The notes beneath the pieces are model-generated. The model saw only the letters and a program-made list of their open reading frames with translations, was not told the origin of the DNA and ran no database searches. From assembly GCA_016177355.1 (NCBI GenBank), contig JACOVL010000008.1:1-11034 (forward strand): a stretch of 11,034 bases of DNA, read 5' to 3'. Of this stretch, positions 1 to 6,677 are shown piece by piece (position 1 is the stretch's first letter; each line of letters begins with the position of its first letter). Position numbers and translations under genes: made by a program. Source of the DNA: Betaproteobacteria bacterium (lineage in GTDB: Bacteria; Pseudomonadota; Gammaproteobacteria; Burkholderiales; SG8-41).

Positions 1-531
1 CGCATCGGTGAGCTCCAGTAGTTCCTGCTTCAGATTTGCGTCGAGCGGCAGCACCTCGGCGAGGCGGTAGCCGACCCACGCGGCATCGTCGAGCCGGAGC
101 GGCGCGGGAAAACGCCCGGCGCCGACTTTTTCGATGACGGCCTGCAGCACCTCGCGGCACAGCGTATCCACCTCCGGGGCCGGGGCGTCGTCTGGTATCA
201 ATTCTACCGTGGCCGAGATCAGGTGATTGGGCGCGACCCGCTGGCTGCGGATGCGGAAGCGCTGCCCGCCGCGCGCGGTGAGGTGAAACATCCCGAGCTG
301 CGGCATGTCCCAGTGCGCGATGGTGGCGAGGCAGCCGACGGCCGCCGGCACCGCCGCCGTTCCGACCTCGCGCCCTTCCTTGATCAGGCACACGCCGAAC
401 GGGCGCTCATCGCGCAGGCAGGCCTTGGTCATCTCGAGGTAACGCTGCTCGAACACTTTGAGCGGCAGCGTGCCTTCCGGAAACAGCACGGTTTGCAGCG
501 GGAAGATGAAGATTTCCGGTTCAGCGCTCAC
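1..531 (-). CDS. LON substrate-binding domain protein (C-terminus beyond window)
   Basis: Reading leftwards from a GTG at 531-529, an open frame of 177 codons runs off the window edge, so the gene is partial at its 3' end. The protein opens with a typical LON N-terminal domain (PF02190 family) pattern: FPLQTVLFPEGTLPLKVFE, then RYLEM (about residues 27-31) and PFGVCLIKEGREVG (about 43-56). No ATPase or peptidase domain is seen in this part. Family members of this kind are stand-alone proteins of about 190-220 residues, not the Lon protease, and their biochemical role is poorly defined. The GTG is chosen because a TAA stop lies 12 codons upstream in frame with no ATG between. There is no Shine-Dalgarno sequence. 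It follows rapZ after an AT-rich 39-bp gap that may carry its own promoter. The family call is secure; the function is unknown. Confidence 0.85.
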   Translation of the reverse strand, partial: MSAEPEIFIFPLQTVLFPEGTLPLKVFEQRYLEMTKACLRDERPFGVCLIKEGREVGTAAVPAAVGCLATIAHWDMPQLGMFHLTARGGQRFRIRSQRVAPNHLISATVELIPDDAPAPEVDTLCREVLQAVIEKVGAGRFPAPLRLDDAAWVGYRLAEVLPLDANLKQELLELTDA

Positions 532-541
532 GGCGTGTATA

Positions 542-550
542 AATATATCA
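542..550 (-). promoter_or_regulatory. Candidate extended -10 promoter before the LON-domain gene
   Basis: On the minus strand the gap between rapZ and the LON-domain gene is almost pure A/T, unlike everything around it. It contains TGATATATT, an extended -10 (TGn plus TATATT, five of six consensus bases). No good -35 is visible at 17 bp. The expected start site is near 535, only about 4 bases before the GTG. Promoter function is inferred from sequence alone; transcription read-through from rapZ is also possible. Confidence 0.35.
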
Positions 551-570
551 ATAAAATCAATGCATTATGA

Positions 571-1422
571 TCACTGCTGCAGCGCGCGATGCCGGACCAG
601 CACCGGCGTCTCGTCGCGGAAGCTGCCGGCAAGGGTCTCGACGAAGTAGACCGAGCGGTGCCGGCCGCCGGTGCAGCCGACCGCGACCGTGAGATAGCTG
701 CGGTTGTCGCGCACGAAGCACGGCAACCAGTCGGCGACGAAGCGGCGGATGTCATCCAGCATCTTCTGCGTCGTGGCGTCCGCTTTCAGGAATTCGATCA
801 CCGGCCGGTCGCGCCCGTCGAGCGGCTGCAGGCGCGGGTCGTAGTTCGGATTGGGCAGGCAGCGCACGTCGAACACGAGGTCGGCGTCGAGCGGGATGCC
901 ATGCTTGTAGCCGAAGGACTCGAACAGCAGGGTCAACGCGGTACGAGGCAGTCCGATGAAATCCTTGACCCATTTGCGAAGCGCACTGGGGCCGAGATCA
1001 CTGGTGTCCACGCGGTGCGCCAGGTCGGCGAGCCCGGCCAGCAGCTCGCGCTCGCGCGCTATGCATTCGGTCAGCGTGAGGCCGCCGTCGGAAAGCGGAT
1101 GGCGCCGCCGCGTTTCCGAGAAGCGCTTGATCAGGGTCTCGGTGTTGGCTTCGAGGAACAGCACCTTCGGCTCGATGCCCTGTTGCCTGAATTCGGCGAA
1201 ACGGGCGGGGAGGCCGGCGAGCGCTTCCCGGTCGCGCGCGTCGATGCTGACCGCCGCGCGCGGGTGGTCCGCCCGCGCCAGGAACCGCACGACTTCCGGC
1301 AGCAGCCCGGCCGGCAGGTTGTCCACGTAGTAATAGCCGCTGTCCTCGAGCACGTTGAGCGCCACGCTCTTGCCCGAGCCGGAGAGGCCGGTGATGAGGA
1401 TGAGCTGCAGCTTGCTAGTCAC
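571..1422 (-). CDS. rapZ: RapZ, RNase adapter / nucleotide-binding protein
   Basis: The 283-residue protein matches RapZ (formerly YvcJ/YhbJ), which is usually 284 residues in E. coli. The N-terminal half has a Walker A motif GLSGSGKS (12-19) followed by VLEDSGYYYVDNLPAGLLPE, a family hallmark. The C-terminal half carries FGYKHGIPLDADLVFDVR (170-187), NPNYDPRLQPLDGRD and GCTGGRHRSVYFVE (249-262). In enteric bacteria RapZ senses glucosamine-6-phosphate and guides RNase E to the GlmZ small RNA, which sets glmS expression and so precursor supply for peptidoglycan and LPS; whether that RNA partner exists here cannot be seen. The start is a GTG at 1422, overlapping the end of hprK by 8 bases, which suggests translational coupling. 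It closes the hpf-ptsN-hprK-rapZ block. Confidence 0.96.
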   Translation of the reverse strand: MTSKLQLILITGLSGSGKSVALNVLEDSGYYYVDNLPAGLLPEVVRFLARADHPRAAVSIDARDREALAGLPARFAEFRQQGIEPKVLFLEANTETLIKRFSETRRRHPLSDGGLTLTECIARERELLAGLADLAHRVDTSDLGPSALRKWVKDFIGLPRTALTLLFESFGYKHGIPLDADLVFDVRCLPNPNYDPRLQPLDGRDRPVIEFLKADATTQKMLDDIRRFVADWLPCFVRDNRSYLTVAVGCTGGRHRSVYFVETLAGSFRDETPVLVRHRALQQ

Positions 1423-2356
1423 GCTTTTGCATGTGTTCCGACTGGCGCGCGATGAATTCCCGGGTGCTGTCCATGCCGCGCAGTTGCAGCACGTAGTTGC
1501 GCACTGCGGCTTCGGTGAGCACCGCGAGATTGCGGCCCGCGGCCACGGGTATCGTCACCTTGCGGATGACCACCCCCATGATCCGTTCGGCGCCGGCATT
1601 GAGCGGCAGCCGTTCCGCCGGTTGCGGTTCTGCGGGCGCCGGTTTTTCGAGGTGGACCAGGAGCTTGAGGTTCTTGCGCGGGCGCAGCGCCGCCTCGCCG
1701 AAGATGGTGCGGATGTTGAGCACGCCGAGGCCGCGCACTTCCAGGAAATCCTTGAGCAGGGGCGGGCAGCGCCCCTCGACCGTCTCGGGCCCGATGCGAT
1801 AGAGCTCGACGACGTCGTCGGCGATGAGACCGCTGCCGCGGCTGATCAATTCCAGCGCAAGCTCGCTCTTGCCCGCGCCGGAGTCCCCGGTGATCAGCAC
1901 GCCCATGCCGAGCACCTCGAGAAAAACCCCGTGCACGGTCGTGCTTTCGGCCAGCGCGCGCGCCAGGTACGGGCGCAGCATCCACATCAGCTCCACGCTC
2001 GGCACGGGCGAGGAGAACAGAGGGGTCGCCGCCGACTCGGCGGCTTCCACCAGCGGCTGCGGCACCCGTTCCCCGCCGGCGACGATGAAGCAGGCGAGTT
2101 CCCGTGTGGCGGCCTGCTTGAGCATGGAGCGGCTGCCCGCCGCATCCAGGCTGCCGAGATAGGCGACTTCAGAGGTCCCCAGCACCTGTATCAGGTTGGG
2201 GTGGATGAAGTTAAGGTGGCCGATCAAGCCCTTGGAGGAGTCCTTGGTGAGCTCGCTGTTGAGTGCCTTGGCGCCGCCGCTGCGCCCGGCGACCCACGCC
2301 AGGCCGAGCTTGTCACGGTTGTCCTCAAACAACCGGGCTATGCTGACCTGCGGCAT
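1415..2356 (-). CDS. hprK: HPr kinase/phosphorylase
   Basis: This 313-residue protein is HprK/P, a bifunctional cytoplasmic enzyme that phosphorylates, and dephosphorylates by phosphorolysis, a serine of the PTS carrier HPr. The N-terminal domain spans about residues 1-130. The catalytic domain has the expected His in VHG (H142), a P-loop GDSGAGKS (157-164), LIADDVVEL (178-185) and the family signature EVRGLGVLNIRTIFGE (206-221). All of these are intact, so the enzyme should be active. In proteobacteria HprK tends to sit beside ptsN, as here, and feeds the regulatory PTS rather than classical carbon catabolite repression. Its ATG lies within the ptsN reading frame (32-base overlap). No clear Shine-Dalgarno precedes it, so re-initiation after ptsN is plausible. 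HPr itself is not encoded in the window. Confidence 0.96.
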   Translation of the reverse strand: MPQVSIARLFEDNRDKLGLAWVAGRSGGAKALNSELTKDSSKGLIGHLNFIHPNLIQVLGTSEVAYLGSLDAAGSRSMLKQAATRELACFIVAGGERVPQPLVEAAESAATPLFSSPVPSVELMWMLRPYLARALAESTTVHGVFLEVLGMGVLITGDSGAGKSELALELISRGSGLIADDVVELYRIGPETVEGRCPPLLKDFLEVRGLGVLNIRTIFGEAALRPRKNLKLLVHLEKPAPAEPQPAERLPLNAGAERIMGVVIRKVTIPVAAGRNLAVLTEAAVRNYVLQLRGMDSTREFIARQSEHMQKRD

Positions 2357-2810
2357 GTGGCTGCCAGTCGGTTATCAGCTGATGCAGCTCCTGCGCGCTC
2401 GAGCCCGCAACCAGCCGCTCGCGAAACGGCTTGTCGCTGAACATCTGGGCCAGCTCGGACAGGATCTGCAGATGGATATCGGTCGCCCGCTCGGGCACCA
2501 GCAGCACGAAGATGAACCCGACCGGCTGGCCGTCCGGGGCGTCGAACGGGATCGGGCTCTTCATCCGGACCACCGCGCCGACCGCCTCCTTCAGGCCCTT
2601 GATCCGGCCATGCGGGATGGCGATGCCCTGGCCGAGGCCGGTGGAGCCCAGCTTCTCGCGCGCGAAGAGGCTGTCGTAGACCTGGCTGCGCGCGACCTGA
2701 TGATTGTTCTCGAACAGCAGCCCCGCCTGCTCGAAGACGCGTTTCTTGCTGCCCGCGTCGAAGTCGACGATGACGTTCGACAATGGCAGCAGCCTGCCGA
2801 TCGTGTTCAT
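2325..2810 (-). CDS. ptsN: Nitrogen-PTS EIIA component (EIIA-Ntr)
   Basis: This is a PTS_EIIA type 2 domain protein of 161 residues. The phosphorylated histidine sits in GIAIPHGRI (H67 from the chosen start), followed by FDAPDGQPVGFIFVLLVPE and HLQILSELAQMF, typical of EIIA-Ntr. Phosphate arrives from EI-Ntr via NPr/HPr. The protein has no transport partner and instead regulates targets such as potassium transporters and stress responses. I chose the ATG at 2810 (MNTIGRLLPLSNV) because a GGAG lies 8 bases upstream and family members start about there. An in-frame ATG at 2828 overlaps the hpf stop as ATGA and would add 6 residues, but its only purine-rich stretch is too close to act as a ribosome site. 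The 3' end overlaps hprK by 32 bases. Confidence 0.94.
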   Translation of the reverse strand: MNTIGRLLPLSNVIVDFDAGSKKRVFEQAGLLFENNHQVARSQVYDSLFAREKLGSTGLGQGIAIPHGRIKGLKEAVGAVVRMKSPIPFDAPDGQPVGFIFVLLVPERATDIHLQILSELAQMFSDKPFRERLVAGSSAQELHQLITDWQPHAAGQHSPVV

Positions 2811-2818
2811 GGCGTCAA

Positions 2819-2822
2819 CTCC
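2819..2822 (-). promoter_or_regulatory. Ribosome binding site deciding the ptsN start
   Basis: GGAG on the minus strand lies 8 bases upstream of the ATG at 2810 and downstream of the alternative ATG at 2828. It can therefore serve only the shorter form of PtsN. Confidence 0.6.
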
Positions 2823-2824
2823 GG

Positions 2825-3151
2825 TCATTCCCCGGCCAGGCGCCTGAGCGACGTGCCGTCGTGGCGGTGATCGAGGAATTTTTCCTTGTGCTTGATGATG
2901 GCGCGATCCAGCTTGTCGATCAGGCTGTCGATCGCGGCGTACATGTCGGCATCGGCGCTCTCGCAGAATATATCCTTGCCGCGCACGTGCGCGCCCGCCT
3001 CTATCCTGTGCCGCAGCTTTTCCACCGAGAGGATGATGTTGACATCGATTACGTGATCGAAATGATGGGTGACGCGCCGGAGCTTGCTCGCGACGTAATC
3101 GTGGATGGCGGGAGTGATCTCGAGATGCCGGCCGGAGAGATGCAGATTCAT
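2825..3151 (-). CDS. hpf: Ribosome hibernation promoting factor, short form
   Basis: The 108-residue protein belongs to the HPF/YfiA (sigma-54 modulation protein, S30AE) family. It begins MNLHLSGRHLEITPAIHDYV and contains FDHVIDVNIILSVEK (31-45), IEAGAHVRGKDIFCES and MYAAIDSLIDKLDRAIIKHKEK (70-91). The length fits the short HPF, which helps pair 70S ribosomes into inactive 100S dimers in stationary phase; the dimerisation domain of long HPF is absent. An AGGAG lies 6 bases before the ATG. The gene starts 12 bases after the rpoN stop and its own stop overlaps an in-frame ATG of ptsN, so it is co-transcribed with both. Position just after rpoN is the classical context (old name ORF95/yhbH). Confidence 0.95.
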   Translation of the reverse strand: MNLHLSGRHLEITPAIHDYVASKLRRVTHHFDHVIDVNIILSVEKLRHRIEAGAHVRGKDIFCESADADMYAAIDSLIDKLDRAIIKHKEKFLDHRHDGTSLRRLAGE

Positions 3152-3163
3152 CGTTCGCTCCTG

Positions 3164-4600
3164 TTAAATGGCCTTCCTGAGATTGACCGGAAGTATCTGC
3201 AAAGATTCGCGGTACTTCGCCACCGTGCGGCGCGCGACCATGATGCCCTGCTGTCCAAGTATCTCGGAAATCTGCCCGTCGCTCAATGGCTTGCGCGCGT
3301 TCTCGGCGCTAACCAGCTGCTTGATGAGGGCGCGGATCGCGGTGCTGGAGGCCGACCCCCCGGTTTCGGTGGTGACGTGGCTGCCGAAGAAGTACTTGAG
3401 CTCGAAGATGCCGCGCGGCGTGTGCATGAACTTCTGCGTCGTGACGCGCGACACCGTGGATTCATGCAAATCGAGCGCTTCGGCGATCTCGCGCAGCACC
3501 AGCGGGCGCATCGCCACCTCGCCGTGCTCGAAGAAGTGCCGCTGGCGGTCTACAATGGATTGCGACACGCGCAATATCGTGTCAAAGCGCTGCTGCACGT
3601 TCTTGATCAGCCATTTCGCCTCCTGCAGCTGGCTCGACAGCTGCTGCGAGCAGGCGTTGCGGTTGCGGCTCAGGATATCGGCGTAGAGGCGGTTGATCCG
3701 CAGCCGCGGCATCGCCTCCGGGTTGAGCGAGGCAACCCATGCGCCCTTGATCTTCTTCACGATGACGTCCGGCACGATATAGCGTGTTTCCTCGGAGGAG
3801 AAGTCGCGTCCCGGCCGGGGGTTGAGGCCGGTGATCAGTTTCTGCACCGCGCGCAGCACCGCATCGTCGCACCGCAGCAATTTTTTGAGCTTCCCGAACT
3901 CGCGCGACGCGAGCGCCTCGAGATGATTACGCGCCGTATCGAGCGCTTCAACGCGGTAAGCGGTGTCCTCCGGCAGGGCGGCGATCTGCAGCGCCAGGGA
4001 TTCGCTCAGGTTGCGGGAGCCGACGCCGGTGGGCTCCAGGTTCTGCAAGTGTTTCAAGGCGATCTGCAGCTCGTCGGACTCCACGCCGAGCTCGGCCGGC
4101 AGCAGCGCGGCCAGCTCCTCCAGGCTCTGCGTCAAATAGCCGTCGTCATCGAGCGTATCGATCAGCAGCGTGACCAGCCTGCGGTCGCGCTCGGACAGTT
4201 TGGTGAGCGAAAGCTGCGCGAGCAGGTGCGCGCGCAGGGAGGGCGCGCCCGCCGCGACCTGCGGATATTCACTCTCCTCGCCTTCCTCCCGGTATCCCCC
4301 GGGCGGAGCGTCGTCCACGGCGCCGAACTCCGCGTCCTCGGTCCTGGCGGGAGCGGCATCCGGAGCGGACGGCCCGGTGGACGGCGTTGAATCCCCGGGG
4401 GGCGGAAGCGGGGCCGCGGCGGGCGTTTCAGGCGGTTCGCGAAGATCGTCTTCGCGTTCGAGCAGGGGGTTCTCCTGCAGGATGCGCTCGAGTTCCTGGT
4501 TGAGCTCGAGCGTGGAGAGCTGCAGCAAGCGGATGGACTGCTGCAGCTGCGGCGTCAGGGTGAGATGCTGGGATAGCCGGAGTTGTAGGGAGTGCTTCAT
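3164..4600 (-). CDS. rpoN: RNA polymerase sigma-54 factor
   Basis: The 478-residue protein has the full sigma-54 layout. Region I (about 1-50) is glutamine- and leucine-rich (LRLSQHLTLTPQLQQSIRLL) and contacts enhancer-binding proteins. Region II (about 51-120) is acidic and Pro/Ala-rich. The core-binding domain spans about 120-320. A helix-turn-helix lies around 366-392 (LREIAEALDLHESTVSRVTTQ). The RpoN box ARRTVAKYRE is at 456-465, close to the C-terminus, and recognises the -24 element. Sigma-54 directs core polymerase to promoters that need ATP-dependent activators (nitrogen, motility and other regulons). The ATG at 4600 fits the conserved N-terminus but has no convincing Shine-Dalgarno. 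It is separated from lptB by 62 bases, the longest gap in the operon, in which I found no clear promoter or terminator. Confidence 0.97.
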   Translation of the reverse strand: MKHSLQLRLSQHLTLTPQLQQSIRLLQLSTLELNQELERILQENPLLEREDDLREPPETPAAAPLPPPGDSTPSTGPSAPDAAPARTEDAEFGAVDDAPPGGYREEGEESEYPQVAAGAPSLRAHLLAQLSLTKLSERDRRLVTLLIDTLDDDGYLTQSLEELAALLPAELGVESDELQIALKHLQNLEPTGVGSRNLSESLALQIAALPEDTAYRVEALDTARNHLEALASREFGKLKKLLRCDDAVLRAVQKLITGLNPRPGRDFSSEETRYIVPDVIVKKIKGAWVASLNPEAMPRLRINRLYADILSRNRNACSQQLSSQLQEAKWLIKNVQQRFDTILRVSQSIVDRQRHFFEHGEVAMRPLVLREIAEALDLHESTVSRVTTQKFMHTPRGIFELKYFFGSHVTTETGGSASSTAIRALIKQLVSAENARKPLSDGQISEILGQQGIMVARRTVAKYRESLQILPVNLRKAI

Positions 4601-4662
4601 GCAGGGCGCTGGCTACCGCTGAGTTCCCGCGGGCGTAGTAATGCATCTCAAGGCGGGACAGT

Positions 4663-5478
4663 CTAGAGCCGGAAATGCTCTCCCAGGTAGACCTTTCTTA
4701 CGCTTTCATTATAAACGATTTCATCGGGCTTGCCGTAAGCGAGGACGGTGCCATCGTTGATGATATAGGCCCGGTCGCAAATGCCGAGGGTTTCCCTCAC
4801 GTTATGGTCGGTGATCAATACCCCGATGCCGCGCATCCTGAGAAACCCGATGATCTTTTGTATTTCCAGCACGGCGATCGGGTCCACGCCGGCAAACGGC
4901 TCGTCAAGCAGGATGAAGCGCGGCTCGGTCGCGAGCGCGCGGGCGATCTCCGTCCGCCGCCGTTCGCCGCCCGAAAGACTGATCGCGGCACTATGGTGCA
5001 AATGCCCGATGTGCAAGTCGTGCAGCAGGGTATCGAGCTTGCCGCGGATCACGTCGGGGTCGTCGTTATGCAGTTCCAGCACCGCCTGGACGTTCTCGGC
5101 GACCGTGAGCCGGCGAAAAATCGAGGCTTCCTGCGGCAGGTAGGAGAGTCCGAGCCGCGCCCGGCGATGCATGGGCATGTGGGTGAGCCTGCTGCCGTCG
5201 AGGAAGAGGTCGCCGCCATCCATCGGAATCAACCCGACCATCATGTAGAAACAGGTGGTCTTGCCGGCGCCGTTGGGCCCGAGCAAGCCGATCACTTCGC
5301 CGCTGCGCACTTCCAGGGAAACGTCTTTCACCACCACGTGCGAGCGGTAGCGCTTCTTGAGCCGCTCGGCGCGCAACTCGCTGGGCTTGGGCGCGGGCGG
5401 GGCTGCGGGCGGCGACGCCAGCGGTATCTGGCCCGCGTCGTTCACGGGATCACTTGCCGCGAGTCCCGGCTTCTTCAC
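4663..5478 (-). CDS. lptB: LPS export ABC transporter ATPase LptB
   Basis: LptB is the cytoplasmic ATPase that, as a dimer with LptF/LptG, extracts LPS from the inner membrane. All motifs are present: Walker A GPNGAGKT (67-74), Q-loop in YLPQE (Q116), signature LSGGE (168-172), Walker B with catalytic Glu in FILLDEP (E193), switch His in ITDHNVRET (H225) and the typical C-terminal YLGEHFRL. The conserved family start corresponds to about residue 33 (SELRAERLKKRY). The first 32 residues are an unusual Ala/Pro-rich extension. The GTG at 5478 overlaps lptA by 29 bases; another GTG at 5445, 4 bases past the lptA stop, would give a 260-residue protein. Neither has a good ribosome site, so the start is uncertain. 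The lptF and lptG genes are not in this window. Confidence 0.95.
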   Translation of the reverse strand: MKKPGLAASDPVNDAGQIPLASPPAAPPAPKPSELRAERLKKRYRSHVVVKDVSLEVRSGEVIGLLGPNGAGKTTCFYMMVGLIPMDGGDLFLDGSRLTHMPMHRRARLGLSYLPQEASIFRRLTVAENVQAVLELHNDDPDVIRGKLDTLLHDLHIGHLHHSAAISLSGGERRRTEIARALATEPRFILLDEPFAGVDPIAVLEIQKIIGFLRMRGIGVLITDHNVRETLGICDRAYIINDGTVLAYGKPDEIVYNESVRKVYLGEHFRL

Positions 5479-6088
5479 GCGGCGCGACGATGGCTTCCGC
5501 GGGCTTGAGGCTGACCGGAGGGCCGGCGGCCGGTTTTTCCTTCGACTTGGGCTGGATCACCGCCCGCACCCGTCCGTCGGGATTGTTCGGCGCGGCGGCC
5601 TTGGTGCCGCCGCCGACAACCTGGTAGAACTCGGTCTTGGCGTCATACGAGATGTAGTTGCCCCGCACCTCGTCCGGGCCGCGTTTCATCTGGGCGCGGT
5701 TGAACATTTGCATCGTCTCGGCGCGGCCGTCGTACTCGATGCGCTCGGCCCAGCCTTCGATATGTTCGTCGTAGCCCTCGCGCTTCTGCCGGAAGTGGGC
5801 GGGGTCGCCCCACGTCGTGCCGAACTTGAATCCTTCCTTGTCCTGGCGCACCTCCATCTTGTCGCCCCGGATCTGAAGCGTGCCCTGGGTGAGCGTGACG
5901 TTGCCCTCGAACGTCGCCGTCTGCCTGGCGTCGTCTATCGTCACGCGGTCGGCTTCCAGGTTCACCGGCTTGTCGCGGTCGGCCTTCTCGGCCAGGGCGC
6001 CGGGCGCCGCGAGCAGCAAAATGCAGCACAACAGCACCGTGCCGCGGGCATTGGCGTATCGCGGATTGAGGTCAGCGCTTGTCTTCAT
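5450..6088 (-). CDS. lptA: LPS transport periplasmic protein LptA
   Basis: The 212-residue precursor has a signal peptide (MKTSADLNPR start, hydrophobic stretch TVLLCCILLLAAPG, likely cleavage after ALA at 33). An OstA/LptA domain follows (about 40-155), with VNLEADRVTIDDARQTATFEG and GNVTLTQGTLQIRGDKMEV as its opening strands. The tail (about 160-212) is Pro/Ala/Lys-rich and probably flexible. LptA polymerises into the beta-jellyroll bridge that carries LPS from LptC to LptD. I chose the ATG at 6088 because it starts directly before the signal peptide and has AAGG 9 bases upstream; a longer in-frame form from 6157 would put 23 residues lacking signal features in front. The start overlaps the lptC 3' end by 17 bases and the stop overlaps lptB. 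Confidence 0.93.
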   Translation of the reverse strand: MKTSADLNPRYANARGTVLLCCILLLAAPGALAEKADRDKPVNLEADRVTIDDARQTATFEGNVTLTQGTLQIRGDKMEVRQDKEGFKFGTTWGDPAHFRQKREGYDEHIEGWAERIEYDGRAETMQMFNRAQMKRGPDEVRGNYISYDAKTEFYQVVGGGTKAAAPNNPDGRVRAVIQPKSKEKPAAGPPVSLKPAEAIVAPREEAGTRGK

Positions 6089-6668
6089 GTTTGGGCGCCT
6101 TGCCGGGATCATAAGTGCCTCGCACGCTGGACAACAGCTTGAGGATGCGGGTCTCACTGTTCAATTCTAAGCCAACCGCGGTCACAGCGGTGACGGCATC
6201 GGTGATGGTGACCTGACGGTCGGTCCTGGCGATGCTGAGATCGGGCATCACGTGCAGAAAAGTGGTGCGCATGACGAGCTCGCCCTGGTCGCCGTATGCG
6301 GTCCGCGTGACGCGCACGTCGTCCTGGAAATAGACGTGGTCACCCCGGCCCGAAACCACCGCCTGGCTCGCCGTGATGATCATCGGCGCCTTCGCCGGGC
6401 CGTGACTTACGAACCTGGGTGTGGTAAGCAGCGTAGTATCGTCGTCCGGATAGTGCACCATTTTCGCCGCCGACAGGGTGTATTTCGCCGCCCCGGCCTC
6501 GCCCATCCGCGCTGCCGAGAGGTTGTCAACGATGTAATCGGGGTCGTGGCGGCTTGCGCCGGTGACATCACGCGCAAACGACTGGACCGCGCGGTCGAGC
6601 CAAAACGTGAGCGCGGCGAGGAGGCCGACGAGCAGCAGCGGAACCCAGGCCGTCAGCCGCTCGCTCAT
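6072..6668 (-). CDS. lptC: LPS export system protein LptC
   Basis: The 198-residue protein has one N-terminal membrane anchor (about residues 8-25, WVPLLLVGLLAALTFWL) and a periplasmic LptC domain (about 40-190). The domain contains DPDYIVDNLSAARMGEAG, ASQAVVSGRGDHVYFQDDVRV and LELNSETRILKLLSSVRGTY. LptC binds LptFGB and hands LPS to LptA. Divergence between LptC homologues is normal, so recognition rests on the anchor, the DYxxxN/A-type opening, the strand pattern and the context between kdsC and lptA. GAGG lies 7 bases upstream of the ATG, which begins 9 bases after the kdsC stop. Confidence 0.93.
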   Translation of the reverse strand: MSERLTAWVPLLLVGLLAALTFWLDRAVQSFARDVTGASRHDPDYIVDNLSAARMGEAGAAKYTLSAAKMVHYPDDDTTLLTTPRFVSHGPAKAPMIITASQAVVSGRGDHVYFQDDVRVTRTAYGDQGELVMRTTFLHVMPDLSIARTDRQVTITDAVTAVTAVGLELNSETRILKLLSSVRGTYDPGKAPKHEDKR

Positions 6669-6677
6669 TGCGCCGCC

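Noticed and set aside
1355..2440. Plus-strand open frame opposite hprK
   Set aside because: It is an antisense shadow of hprK, rich in His/Arg/Ala, without recognisable domains.
2783..4390. Long plus-strand open frame (535 codons) opposite rpoN, hpf and ptsN
   Set aside because: It is antisense to well-recognised genes, has low-complexity Arg/Ala/Gly-rich content typical of GC-rich shadow frames, and matches no family I recognise.
4626..4633. CCCGCGGG palindrome as a terminator before rpoN
   Set aside because: It has no loop and no T-tract, and termination here would separate rpoN from its operon without a replacement promoter.
6089..6157. Longer LptA starting at 6157
   Set aside because: It would place 23 residues before a normal signal peptide and overlap lptC deeply; the ATG at 6088 has a ribosome site and gives a standard export signal.
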